A DNA stretch of 64,000 bases from SG8-30 sp964406445 (GTDB taxonomy: Bacteria > Pseudomonadota > Gammaproteobacteria > Steroidobacterales > Steroidobacteraceae): positions 190,283 to 254,282 of the forward strand of contig CAYORU010000002.1 in assembly GCA_964406445.1 (NCBI GenBank), in the 5' to 3' direction. The notes below the pieces were generated by a model. The model did no database searches. It had not been told where the DNA came from and saw only the letters and a list, made by a program, of their open reading frames with translations. Each line of letters begins with the position of its first letter. Positions within the stretch are counted from its first letter, which is position 1. Of the stretch, positions 36,222-44,907 are shown piece after piece. A program made the translations under genes and the position numbers.

Positions 36222-38282
36222 TCAGTGCAGGGCACCGAGCAGTCCCACGAAGATTGCGACCGCCAGACCGATGCCGATCGCGACGGCCAGGAATCCGAAC
36301 ACGTACGCCTCGACCAGGTGCTCGCGGCTCGGCGGGTCGACCAGCATGCTCTCCAGCCGGCCTTCCCTGACGGCGCGCTCGTACTCGAGCGGGCGCTCCT
36401 CCTTGAACTTCTCGAGCGGCATCTTGCCGGTGAAGATCACCGGGTCCATCGGGAAGCTTTCCGGACGCAGGTGCGTGTGGAAGAAGTGGAACAGGAAGAT
36501 GAAGCCCGTGGCGAGCAGCGCCTCGTCGCTGTGCACCACGTAGGCGGCGTTCAGCGTCCAGCCCGGCAGGAACCGCGTGAAGAAGTTCGGGAACCAGAGC
36601 ATCAGGCCGGACAGGCCGATGATCGCAACGCCCCAGAACACCGCCAGGTAGTCGAACTTCTCCCAGTAGGCCCAGCGGTCGAACTTCGGGCGCGGCGCGA
36701 GGTACAGGAAGTACTTCACGTTGCCCCAGAACTGCCGGACGTCCGCGAGCTGCGGCACCATCGAGCGCGGGCCCCAGAGGTAGCCTTTCTCCTTCCTGAC
36801 GAACATGCCCCAGAACACCATCAGCAGGTGCATGCCGAAGTAGCCGAAGGTGACGACCGCGGCGAAGCGGTGCAGCCAGGCGACCACCTCGGCGCCGCCG
36901 AGCAGGTTGGCCATCGGCTCGGCCCAGGGCGCTTCGGCGAACTTGAGCGGCAGGCCGGTGGCGGCGAGCAGCAGGAAGCTGAGCACGATCGTGACGTGGA
37001 TCGCGATCTGGGCGCGGCTGAAGCGCTTGACGTAGCGGCCGGCGCCGCCGTGCGAGACGGTGAATTCGCCACGCAGGCGGCCTACCAGCGTGCGCTGCAG
37101 CCACAGCAGGTCGTGCACCCCGAAGAAGGCGAACACGCCGATGAGCAGCGACACCATGAACACGTAGACCCAGTAGACATAGATGTTCGCGTCCGGGTCG
37201 GACGGATCGTTGTGCGGGTCGTAGCTCAGGAAGGCGGGCGTGATCTCGCCCTGGTGGCAGGTGCCGCACATCGTCCCCAGGTTGTCCGGGTGGATGCTCG
37301 AGCGCGGATCGGAGGCCGCCAGGATCTGGTGCGGCGTGTGGCAGTCGGAGCACATGGCCGCGGCGCGCCGGCCGAGGTCCGTCGCCTTGCCGTGGAAGCC
37401 GGCGTGGAACGTCGCGTTGTGCTTCTCGTGGCAGTTGCCGCAATCGTGCGGGAACTGCTTGCGCGCGTCCTGCGTGGTCGGGTCGACGACGTCGTGGGCC
37501 TCGTGGCAGTCGATGCACAGGGCGGTCTTCCCGCCCTGCTGCCACGTCGCGCCGTGCGCGCTCTCGTCCTTCCACTTCTTGAAGACGAACTCGTGGCAGC
37601 TGCCGCAGGTCTCCGGGCTCAGCTGCGTGGAGGTCCGCGAATCCGGGTTCTCTTTCGGCAGGATGTCGTGGCCGCCGTGGCAGTCGGTGCAGGCGGGCGA
37701 CCCGACCAGGCCCTTGACCAGCCGGGCCTTGGCGTGGGAGCTGTGCAGGTAGCCCTCCATCATGTCGCCGTGGCACTGGCCGCAGGTGTACATCTGGTTG
37801 ACGGGCGACAGCGGCGCCTCGAGGCCTGGCCGGCGCGGGAGGGTGTGGACGTTGCCGTGGCACTTGCCGCAGTTCGCGGCGTCGTCGTCGAGATGCGCCT
37901 TGCTCGCGTGCACGCTCTTCTGGAACTCGCCGATCTCCTCCTCGTGGCAGGCGACGCAGGCGGCGACGTTGACCGTGCCGAGGTCCTTGACCTGCCGTGG
38001 ATGGCGGACGCCGACCGCGCCGGTGTGGCACTCGACGCAGGCGACGCGGCGGTGCTTGGAGGCGGCGAACTCGGCCTCGTGGACCGGCGCGAGCGGCTGT
38101 TCCTTGCCGTCGAGCAGCGCGTCGTCGTCGTGGCAGGCCAGGCAGCGGTCGTTGGGGATCGCCGGACCGTCGGCTGCGGATTCCTCGGCGCCGGACGGCG
38201 TGAAGGGGAGAGCCAGCAGGACGGCGAAGAGCCCGGCGCGGAGCGTGCGGCCGGTACCGTACGGTTGGTGGAAGGGCTTCAC
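36222..38282 (-). CDS. Eleven-haem cytochrome c fused to b-type membrane cytochrome
   Basis: A large (686-residue) electron-transfer protein. After a signal peptide (about 1-32), residues 47-345 contain eleven CXXCH motifs (CLACH, CVECH, CVACH, CGKCH, CGQCH, CTDCH, CGSCH, CIDCH, CGNCH, CSDCH, CGTCH). The C-terminal half, about 375-665, has several membrane helices of the FdnI/HydC cytochrome b561 type with histidines for two b-haems (FSRAQIAIHVTIVLSFLLLA, WLHRFAAVV, GYFGMHLLMVFW, HFFHTHL). This is the architecture of CbcL of Geobacter: a quinol-oxidising b subunit linked to its own multihaem wire. GTG 38282 with a GGAG site upstream is preferred; ATG 38321 would give a longer signal peptide. 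Confidence 0.9.
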   Translation of the reverse strand: MKPFHQPYGTGRTLRAGLFAVLLALPFTPSGAEESAADGPAIPNDRCLACHDDDALLDGKEQPLAPVHEAEFAASKHRRVACVECHTGAVGVRHPRQVKDLGTVNVAACVACHEEEIGEFQKSVHASKAHLDDDAANCGKCHGNVHTLPRRPGLEAPLSPVNQMYTCGQCHGDMMEGYLHSSHAKARLVKGLVGSPACTDCHGGHDILPKENPDSRTSTQLSPETCGSCHEFVFKKWKDESAHGATWQQGGKTALCIDCHEAHDVVDPTTQDARKQFPHDCGNCHEKHNATFHAGFHGKATDLGRRAAAMCSDCHTPHQILAASDPRSSIHPDNLGTMCGTCHQGEITPAFLSYDPHNDPSDPDANIYVYWVYVFMVSLLIGVFAFFGVHDLLWLQRTLVGRLRGEFTVSHGGAGRYVKRFSRAQIAIHVTIVLSFLLLAATGLPLKFAEAPWAEPMANLLGGAEVVAWLHRFAAVVTFGYFGMHLLMVFWGMFVRKEKGYLWGPRSMVPQLADVRQFWGNVKYFLYLAPRPKFDRWAYWEKFDYLAVFWGVAIIGLSGLMLWFPNFFTRFLPGWTLNAAYVVHSDEALLATGFIFLFHFFHTHLRPESFPMDPVIFTGKMPLEKFKEERPLEYERAVREGRLESMLVDPPSREHLVEAYVFGFLAVAIGIGLAVAIFVGLLGALH

Positions 38283-38372
38283 GGCAGTCTCCGTGTGCGT
38301 TGCGGACACGGGCCGGCGCATGCCGGCAACCGGGACGCACGGGAGCTTTTTACCTTCCCGGGGCCGCTCGAT

Positions 38373-39689
38373 TCATCGTGGCAACACCCTAGGGGTGTTC
38401 CGGGAGAAACGCAGGATCGCGAACGAAACCGCGACGGCGATCACGAGGATGCCGATCGCCGCGAGCGCGTTGGTCAGGAGCTGCGGCGCCGCGAGCAGCA
38501 CCACCCCGAACCCGCCCATCATCAGCCCTGAGACCAGCTTCAGCACCCGCCCTTCCTGCTCGCTCAGCTTGCGCGCGCCCATGGTGCGCGCGAAGACGAT
38601 CACGATGGCGAGCAGCGGCAGCACGTAGATGACGTTGTAGGCGGCGAGCCAGGCGTAGTACTGCCAGGTCTCGAGCCCCGCGAGCGTCAATGAGCGGGTG
38701 TAGACCATCGGGAAGCCGGCGGTGCACAGCAGCTCGTAGGAGTTCGCGGCGATGGCGAGCAGCACCGTGCTCGCGAGCATCGGGCCGGTGCGCCCGCTCG
38801 CGACGACGCCGCGCATGCGCTGGAAGAGGCCGGGCTTCGCGGAGTCGGGGATCGACAGGCTCACGCCCTGCTTGAACCAGAAGTAGTCCTTGACGTTGAT
38901 GGCGCCCATGGTCAGCGCCAGCAGGCCGGCGGCGACGGTGACGAGCCGCAGTTCGCCGAGCAGCAGGAAGACGTTGAGCCAGGCCGCCATGAACACGAAG
39001 TAGACGAGGCCGGAGAACGTGACGAAGGTGGCGCCGACCACCAGCATCCGCGTGCGGTCCCTGGCGTGGACCATGAGCGAGAGCAGGAACAGCAGCACGA
39101 AGAACGCGCAGGGATTGAAGGCATCCACGCCGGCCAGCACGAGCGTCAGCACCGGCAGCGAGAGCGTGCGCGCGTCGAGCGCCCCGACCAGCGGCAGGTG
39201 CACGACCGAGCCGGAGGCCGTCCCTTCCGGCGCGCCGGGGGGCGCCGGGCCGGACGGAATGGCACCCGCAGGCTCCGGACCGCTTGCCGCCCGTCGATCC
39301 CGGCAGGCGATCAGGGCCTGCTCCAGCTCGGCGCCCGTGGTCGCGGCGGCATCGAAGCCGATCCGGACCTCACGGCAGAAGATGAAGCCGGGCACCGACA
39401 GCGCCTCGACGCCGAGTGATTGGGCCGTATTGAAGTAGAACCGGGCGTTGTCGCGGTCGTCGCGCACCGAGTACTTGTTGACCTCGAGCCACGGCAGGCG
39501 GCCGCGCAGCTCGTCGAGGAACGGCGCCGCGGCCTGGCAGTGCGGGCAGGTCGGCGAGTAGAAATAGTGCAGGCGGACCTGCGGGCCCCCGTCCGCCGCC
39601 TGTCCGAACCAGAATTCGTCGCGGGACGGGTCGCCGGCGGCGAAACCGGTTGCGGGCAACAGCAGGGCGATGAGGAGCAGGACGCGCAT
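38373..39689 (-). CDS. Periplasmic thioredoxin domain fused to CcdA/DsbD-like membrane domain
   Basis: A 438-residue protein: a signal peptide (about 1-18), a thioredoxin fold with active site C48-P-H-C51 (about 25-130), a Pro/Gly-rich linker, then about eight membrane helices. The membrane part keeps the two reactive-cysteine positions of CcdA-like electron transporters (VDAFNPCAFFVLLFL near residue 193 and ELLCTAGFPMVYT later). Electrons from cytoplasmic thioredoxin would be passed to the periplasmic domain. Its position 51 bases before the multihaem cytochrome, on the same strand, suggests it keeps haem-site cysteines reduced for cytochrome c maturation. The domain order is the reverse of TlpA-last arrangements. 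Confidence 0.82.
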   Translation of the reverse strand: MRVLLLIALLLPATGFAAGDPSRDEFWFGQAADGGPQVRLHYFYSPTCPHCQAAAPFLDELRGRLPWLEVNKYSVRDDRDNARFYFNTAQSLGVEALSVPGFIFCREVRIGFDAAATTGAELEQALIACRDRRAASGPEPAGAIPSGPAPPGAPEGTASGSVVHLPLVGALDARTLSLPVLTLVLAGVDAFNPCAFFVLLFLLSLMVHARDRTRMLVVGATFVTFSGLVYFVFMAAWLNVFLLLGELRLVTVAAGLLALTMGAINVKDYFWFKQGVSLSIPDSAKPGLFQRMRGVVASGRTGPMLASTVLLAIAANSYELLCTAGFPMVYTRSLTLAGLETWQYYAWLAAYNVIYVLPLLAIVIVFARTMGARKLSEQEGRVLKLVSGLMMGGFGVVLLAAPQLLTNALAAIGILVIAVAVSFAILRFSRNTPRVLPR

Positions 39690-39779
39690 GGGCCGGGGTC
39701 CGAGCAGAATTGCGCGCAGGCTACGCGGCCTGCCGGCGTCGCGGCGTCGTTGTTTCTACGGAGGGTCGGCCGGGTCCGT

Positions 39780-40121
39780 TCAGTCCTTCGCCGCGAAGGT
39801 TTCGAACGCGAGGTCGACGGCCAGGGTCTCGCCCGGCGAGAGCGCGCCGACGCTCACCACCTTGCGCGCGATCTCCTCGCCCTGCGCGTTGCGCAGCGCG
39901 ATCACCACGCTGTACTCGCGCACCGGCTGGTCGACCGGGTGGGTGACCGTACCCTCGACCCGCAGGGCGATCTCGCCGGGCGCCGCCTCCGCCCCGGCGC
40001 CAGCGGCGCCGAAACGCAGGTGGTGGCGGCACGCCGGGCAGACCGGCGCGCTCTCGAGGATGGTGGCCTTGCAGTGCGGGCAGATCCGCGTCTTGCCGGC
40101 CGGGCCCGTGCGGCGGGTCAT
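39780..40121 (-). CDS. Zinc-ribbon protein of unknown function
   Basis: A 113-residue protein with an N-terminal zinc ribbon (C14, C17, C28, C31: CPHC...CPAC) and a C-terminal beta-rich domain (LRVEGTVTHPVDQPVREYSV ... AQGEEIARKVVSVGALSPGE) resembling FxLYD-type or fibronectin-like domains. The gene begins 11 bases after the bactofilin stop and is probably co-transcribed with it. The function is unknown. Confidence 0.7.
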   Translation of the reverse strand: MTRRTGPAGKTRICPHCKATILESAPVCPACRHHLRFGAAGAGAEAAPGEIALRVEGTVTHPVDQPVREYSVVIALRNAQGEEIARKVVSVGALSPGETLAVDLAFETFAAKD

Positions 40122-40132
40122 GGACGTGACGA

Positions 40133-40594
40133 TCAGGTGCGCTCCGGCATCTTGGTTCCGGCATCGCCCCAGCCGAACTCGACGCGCCCGCGCATCCGGG
40201 ACCCCGCGGCGACCGTGAGCGAAGCGGCCGCGACGTCGCCGTTGATCACGCCGGTCTGCTGCAGCTCGACGCGGCTGGCGCCGGCGATGTTGCCCTCGAG
40301 CTCGCCACCGACGATGACCGAGCCGGCCTTGACGGAGCCCGCGAGGTGCGCGCCCGGCTCGATGGTGAGCGTGCCGTCGACGTTGACGTCGCCCTTGAAC
40401 TTGCCGGCCAGGCGCACGTGGCCGGAACCCTCGATCTTGCCCTCGAAGGTCAGCCCCGAGGCGAAGACGGACTCCTTCAGGTCGCCACGCGGGCGGGGAG
40501 GCTCGACCGTCGGCTCGGGCGCGGCGGCGGTGTCGCGAAACGGCGTGACGGGCGGCGTGGGATCCTTGATGCCGGCGTCTTTCCAAATGGCCAT
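40133..40594 (-). CDS. Bactofilin-family cytoskeletal protein
   Basis: A 153-residue bactofilin. The core (about 45-135) is the right-handed beta-helix that polymerises into nonpolar filaments: repeated short strands with Gly/Val (GKIEGSGHVRLAGKFKGDVN, LTIEPGAHLAGSVKAGSVIV, GELEGNIAGASRVELQQTG). Disordered tails flank it (Pro-rich at 12-40, short at the end). Bactofilins position wall and envelope proteins. The peptidase partner LmdC/M23 often found next to bactofilin is not here. Confidence 0.9.
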   Translation of the reverse strand: MAIWKDAGIKDPTPPVTPFRDTAAAPEPTVEPPRPRGDLKESVFASGLTFEGKIEGSGHVRLAGKFKGDVNVDGTLTIEPGAHLAGSVKAGSVIVGGELEGNIAGASRVELQQTGVINGDVAAASLTVAAGSRMRGRVEFGWGDAGTKMPERT

Positions 40595-40707
40595 GGGCTT
40601 CTCCTCTGGGGGACTGGGAACAAGATAGCGGGTGAAGGTTGCGTTGGCGAGACGGCGGGCGCGCGCGGCGGGTGTCGGCGCGGGGCGACACCCCCGGCAG
40701 GGGCGAA

Positions 40708-41538
40708 CTACCGGCCGCGGAACTGCGGCGATCGACGCTCGACGAAGGCCTGCACGGCCTCCTCGAGGTCTCCCGAATGCAGGAACGCCGCGTTCCACAG
40801 GGCGACGTAGTCGAGCTCCTCGCGAAGCGCTGCGCGCGACGCGGCGTTCATGACGTGCTTGACGCCGAGCGTGGCGAGCGGCGAGAGCGCCGCGATCTCG
40901 GCCGCGAGGGCGGCCGCGCGGGCCTGCAGGGCGGCCGCGTCGGGCAGCAGCTCGGTGACGAGGCCCACCTCGAGGGCGCGCCGTGCGTCGATGTCGTGGC
41001 CGGTCAGCGCGAGGTCGCGCGCGACGCCCTCGCCGACGATCCGCGGCAGCCGCTGCAGCACGCCGACGTCGGCGACCATGGCGATGCGGGTCTCGCGGAC
41101 CGAGAAGGTGGCGCAGGCGCTCGCGATGCGGATGTCGCAGGCCGTCGCGAGGTCGAGCCCCGCCCCGAGGCAGGGCCCGTGCACGGCGGCGATCACCGGC
41201 TTGCGCGCCTCGGCGAGGCTGCTCGCCGTGCGCTGGTAGCGGCGGATGTCGTCGTAGAGCGCGCGGCGCCTGGCGGCCGGGGTGTCTCCCTTGCCGGAGA
41301 TGGAGCCCCCGCCGGCAAGCGCGGGCGCGTGGTCGGCGAGGTCGATCCCGGCGCAGAAAGCCTTGCCGCGGCCGGCGAGCACGATGCAGCGGACCGCGTC
41401 GTCCGCATCCAGCTCGGCCACTGCCGCCGGGATGTCGTCCCACAGCGGCCGGTCGAGCGCGTTGAGCTTGTCCGGCCGGCTCAGCCAGAGGGTCCCGACG
41501 CCCCCGTCGCGCTCGAGCTCGAGGTGGGCCCAGCCCAT
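40708..41538 (-). CDS. Enoyl-CoA hydratase/isomerase family protein
   Basis: A 276-residue crotonase-fold enzyme acting on acyl-CoA. The oxyanion-hole segments are AGRGKAFCAGIDLADH and HGPCLGAGLDLATACD. The catalytic-site region VADVGVLQRLPRIVG with Asp in place of the second hydratase glutamate resembles delta3,5-delta2,4-dienoyl-CoA isomerases, so isomerase activity in beta-oxidation of polyunsaturated acids is more likely than simple hydration. It ends well before the bactofilin gene and starts 23 bases after the desaturase stop; both act on fatty acids and are likely one transcript. Confidence 0.87.
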   Translation of the reverse strand: MGWAHLELERDGGVGTLWLSRPDKLNALDRPLWDDIPAAVAELDADDAVRCIVLAGRGKAFCAGIDLADHAPALAGGGSISGKGDTPAARRRALYDDIRRYQRTASSLAEARKPVIAAVHGPCLGAGLDLATACDIRIASACATFSVRETRIAMVADVGVLQRLPRIVGEGVARDLALTGHDIDARRALEVGLVTELLPDAAALQARAAALAAEIAALSPLATLGVKHVMNAASRAALREELDYVALWNAAFLHSGDLEEAVQAFVERRSPQFRGR

Positions 41539-41561
41539 CTGTCCCGGCCCGGCCCCGGGGC

Positions 41562-42749
41562 TCAGGCCGGTTGCGGCTGGAGCTGAAGCTGCAGCTGGGC
41601 GGTCAGGAGCCGCAGGCGGCGGCGCTGCATGCGCAGCCGGTAGACGATCTCGCGCACGTGGGTCCGGAAGCTCGCGTCCTCCCAGCGCTGCAGCAGCTGC
41701 TCGCGCTTGGCGCCGTACCAGCTGTCGCGCAGCCGGCCCCACTCGGCCAGCGTCGCCTGGAAGGCCTCGTATTCCTGCGCCACGCGTTCGCGCAGCGCCT
41801 CGAGCTGGGGCAGGTGATGGCGGCTGCTCCCTTGCTCGAGCGCCGCCTGGGCGCGCTTGAACTGCTGGGCGAGCCGGGCGCGCTCGATGGTGACGTCCGG
41901 AACGCGCTGCAACTTGCCCGCGAGCCCCGTCCACGCCAGCACGTTGATCAGCCACTTGGTCGGGTCCCACTGCCACCAGCGCACCGCGTTTCGATAGTCG
42001 CGGTCGAAGATGTGGTGGAAGTTGTGGTAGCCCTCGCCGTAGGTCAGGAAGGCGAGCACCGGGTTGTCGCGCGCGGTGTTGTTGTCGTTGTAGGGCTGCG
42101 TGCCCCAGATGTGCGCCAGCGAGTTGATGAAGAACGTGAAGTGATGGTTCAGCACGAGGCGCAGCAGGCCGGCGAGCAGGAACACGCCCCACAGGTCGCC
42201 GGCCAGCCAGCCGGCCGCGAGCGGCAGGCCGACGTTGGTCGCGAGCACCAGCGGCAGGTAGAAGCGGTGCTGGAAGCGCACCAGCGGGTCGGCCTGCAGG
42301 TCCTTGCCGTTCGAGAAGTCGTAGCGGCCGCTCTCCCAGTAGCGGAGCATCCAGCCGATGTGCGAGTACCAGAAGCCGCGCTTCGCCGAGTACGGGTCGG
42401 AATCGACGTCGTCGACGAAGCGATGGTGGCGGCGGTGGTCGGTCGCCCAGACCAGGATGCTGTTCTGCAGCGCCATCGCGCCGAACACCATGAACACCGC
42501 CCGCACCGACCAGTGCGCCTCGTAGGCGCGGTGCGCCCACAGCCGGTGGTAGCCGGCGGTGATCGAGAAGCCGTTGGCGGCCAGGAACAGGAAGAACAGG
42601 ACCCAGGCCGTGCCGCTGAAGCCGTGGGTGATTCCGTACCACGGCACCACCGTGATCGCGCCGAGGAAGGTCAACGAGAACAGGATCGTGGTGACCCAGT
42701 TGATGGGCGGCTTGGCGCGGGCAGGGGTGGGCAGGGTGGTGTCGGTCAT
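41562..42749 (-). CDS. Acyl-CoA delta-9-type fatty acid desaturase
   Basis: Membrane diiron desaturase (395 residues) that puts a double bond in acyl chains of phospholipids or acyl-CoA. Three histidine boxes are complete: HRLWAH (about 68-73), HRRHH (105-109) and HNFHH (about 242-246). Four membrane helices match the family. The C-terminal tail of about 130 residues is a charged coiled coil ending in LQLQLQPQPA, longer than the usual enzyme. The intergenic region upstream (42750-42892) probably holds the promoter. Confidence 0.93.
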   Translation of the reverse strand: MTDTTLPTPARAKPPINWVTTILFSLTFLGAITVVPWYGITHGFSGTAWVLFFLFLAANGFSITAGYHRLWAHRAYEAHWSVRAVFMVFGAMALQNSILVWATDHRRHHRFVDDVDSDPYSAKRGFWYSHIGWMLRYWESGRYDFSNGKDLQADPLVRFQHRFYLPLVLATNVGLPLAAGWLAGDLWGVFLLAGLLRLVLNHHFTFFINSLAHIWGTQPYNDNNTARDNPVLAFLTYGEGYHNFHHIFDRDYRNAVRWWQWDPTKWLINVLAWTGLAGKLQRVPDVTIERARLAQQFKRAQAALEQGSSRHHLPQLEALRERVAQEYEAFQATLAEWGRLRDSWYGAKREQLLQRWEDASFRTHVREIVYRLRMQRRRLRLLTAQLQLQLQPQPA

Positions 42750-42892
42750 GGCTCCGTCATCAGGCGGGAACAGGACTTCCGGTATTCTGACCCAAGCGGG
42801 GCCGCCGTGGGCGGCAAATCCGTCACGGAAAATACTAAAGCTGGATCAGGCACTTGTGCACGATCCGGGGCCGCGGGCCCGGCTTCTCTGGC

Positions 42893-44323
42893 TCAGAACA
42901 GGCCGGGCAGCATGATCTGCGCCGGCGTCGGCCTGTCGGGCAGCGGGTGCCGCGAGGCCCGTCCGGCGGCCGTCTTGGCCGACCCGATGCCGGCCGCGGT
43001 CGTGCGCGGCAGGCAGTTCGCGCTGTTGCCGATCCAGCCCAGCGCGGCGGCGGTCGAGCCCTCCTGCGGGTCGCCCATTGGGCGGGCGAGGTCGTCGGTG
43101 CCGGCGCAGGCGGTCACCTCGCTGGCGAGCCCCGTGTAGTAGTCGCCGCGCTCGAGCGCGTTCACGCTGCGGAAGCTGACGAGCCGCAGGCGCGTGTCGC
43201 AGCCCGACAGGTCAAAGGCCGACTGGCCGACCGGCTTGCCGAAGGTGTCCTCGCCGACGATGGCGATCTCGACCCAGGGATCCATCGAGTTGATGGTCAG
43301 CTCGCTGGCCGAGGCGGTGGCCTCCGTCGTGATGAAGGCGATCTTCAGGGGCCGAATCGACTCGGCGCGCGGCTGGAAGAAGCGGTTGCTGTTGTTCTGG
43401 CCCGCGCGCGCCGGGTTGAAGCGAAGCCCGGAGTAGAGGTCCGTCGTGCGCCGGTCGCCGCCGAGCAGGTCGCCGACCAGGTCGGCGAGCGAGACGAGGC
43501 CACCCCCGTTGTAGCGCAGGTCGACGATCACGTAGTCGATGCCCTGGGCGCGGAAGCCCGCGAAGGCGTTCTGCAGCGGCGCCTGGGCGGAGGAGATGTA
43601 GGCGCGCAGGGCCACGTAGCCGACGGGCACGGTGGGGTTCGACGGCAGGTTCAGCACGCGGACGCCACCGCTCGACGGGATCGGCGTGATCGTGTTCAGC
43701 CGCTTGGTGATCGTGACCCGCAGCGTCGCGGCGCCGGCCGACGGCCGATACTCGAAGCCGCGCTGCACGCCGGTCTGGGACGGGCCGAAGGCGCCCGTCA
43801 GGTTCGGGTCGCTCGCCAGGATGCTGGCCACCGGCACGTAGCCGCTGCCGGAGTCGATGGCGAGGATCTCCGCGCCCCGGCGCAGCCCGCCGTCGAACGC
43901 CGGCGTGTTCTCGAACACGTCGACCAGGAACAGCCGGCTGCCGTCGATGCGGCTGCGGAAGCCGAAGCCCACGAACTGTCCCTCGCCGAAGGCGGCCTCG
44001 TCCTCCTGGCGCGTCGTGACGTAGCTGAAGAACCGGTCCCGGCCCTGCGCGCGCGCCTGGGCGGTGATGGCATCGAGCAGGTCCTGTGCGGTGGCGTAGC
44101 TCGCGACGTTGACGCTGGCCGGCAGCAGCTCCGGGAACAGGTACCAGTCCCGCGCCACGTCGAGCACGAATTGCTTCTGCGCGGTGGCCGAGCACCGGTC
44201 GGGCGCGACGATGGGTCCACCGCCGCCACCGCCACCGCCGCCGCCACAGGCGCCGACGAGCAGTGCCGTGACGAGCGCCGCGGACGCGGCCCGCAGGGTC
44301 GACGAAAGCATCCGTGGGTTCAT
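42893..44323 (-). CDS. S41-family C-terminal processing peptidase, lipoprotein
   Basis: A 476-residue periplasmic protease. The signal peptide ends in a lipobox with C26 (LLVGAC) followed by a run of about ten glycines, a flexible tether to the membrane. A PDZ-like domain follows (about 105-200, GFGFRSRIDGSRLFLVDVFE). The S41 catalytic Ser is probably in TEATASASELT (about residue 339) with Lys nearby in a FGKPVGQSAFD segment, as in carboxyl-terminal proteases. The glycine run is encoded by a GCC/ACC-rich microsatellite at 44219-44249, which could vary in length. ATG 44323 was chosen; an upstream ATG at 44341 is possible. Confidence 0.88.
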   Translation of the reverse strand: MNPRMLSSTLRAASAALVTALLVGACGGGGGGGGGGPIVAPDRCSATAQKQFVLDVARDWYLFPELLPASVNVASYATAQDLLDAITAQARAQGRDRFFSYVTTRQEDEAAFGEGQFVGFGFRSRIDGSRLFLVDVFENTPAFDGGLRRGAEILAIDSGSGYVPVASILASDPNLTGAFGPSQTGVQRGFEYRPSAGAATLRVTITKRLNTITPIPSSGGVRVLNLPSNPTVPVGYVALRAYISSAQAPLQNAFAGFRAQGIDYVIVDLRYNGGGLVSLADLVGDLLGGDRRTTDLYSGLRFNPARAGQNNSNRFFQPRAESIRPLKIAFITTEATASASELTINSMDPWVEIAIVGEDTFGKPVGQSAFDLSGCDTRLRLVSFRSVNALERGDYYTGLASEVTACAGTDDLARPMGDPQEGSTAAALGWIGNSANCLPRTTAAGIGSAKTAAGRASRHPLPDRPTPAQIMLPGLF

Positions 44324-44355
44324 GCAGCAGTCCTCTTGCAAGCGATGCGCGGCGC

Positions 44356-44763
44356 TCAGCCGCGGCGCGGTCCGAACAGGTCCTCGAGCCTTGCCCTAGC
44401 CGCGTCGTCCGGGCTCCCTTGGGCCGCGGCCGGGGCAGCCGGTTCCCCGCTGCCCCCGAACAGCGCCTCCAGTTCCGAGCGGGCCTCGGTCGCGGCGCCG
44501 TCCGGGGCCGCGTACGCGCCGGGACGCGGGCGGAAATAGTCGCAGAAATTCGCGCGGGTCTTGTCCTTGACCTCTTCCGCGACCGGCTCGCGGCAGGCCT
44601 TGGCGACCGACGCGTCGTGGAACTCGCACAGCCGGCAGACGTGCAGCTCCGCGCCGCAGGCGCGACAGGCCTCCAGCCGCCTGAGCGGCAGCGAGTATTC
44701 CGCCAGCGATGCGCCGCACTTCCAGCAGGCCAGGTCGGCCGCGGCAGGGGCCACGAACACCAT
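44356..44763 (-). CDS. Cysteine-rich zinc-binding protein, unknown function
   Basis: A 135-residue protein. The first 80 residues have cysteines at 13, 16, 33, 36, 43, 46, 57 and 74 (CWKC, CRAC, CRLC, then ACREP and NFCDYFRP), enough for two zinc sites; this resembles a small domain often seen as HxCRxCxFYDxxxxxxCREP. The C-terminal half is Ala/Glu-rich and disordered with two short LEALFG/LEDLFG repeats that may bind a partner. The role is unknown. It ends 32 bases before the S41 gene start on the same strand. Confidence 0.75.
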   Translation of the reverse strand: MVFVAPAAADLACWKCGASLAEYSLPLRRLEACRACGAELHVCRLCEFHDASVAKACREPVAEEVKDKTRANFCDYFRPRPGAYAAPDGAATEARSELEALFGGSGEPAAPAAAQGSPDDAARARLEDLFGPRRG

Positions 44764-44907
44764 GGACCGACTCCGGCGGGCGTACCTTCGCCCCCAGCAG
44801 ACATTATCCTCCCGCGAACCGGCCATTCCCAGAAGCTGCCGTCGCACGGCGGTGACACGGGGCCCAGCGGCCGGGACATCCACTTCCGTGCGTCGAGGCG
44901 ACCTCAC

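Noticed and set aside
38382..38398. Palindrome AACACCCTAGGGGTGTT as terminator
   Set aside because: It lies inside the end of the thioredoxin-CcdA coding region and has no T run after it.
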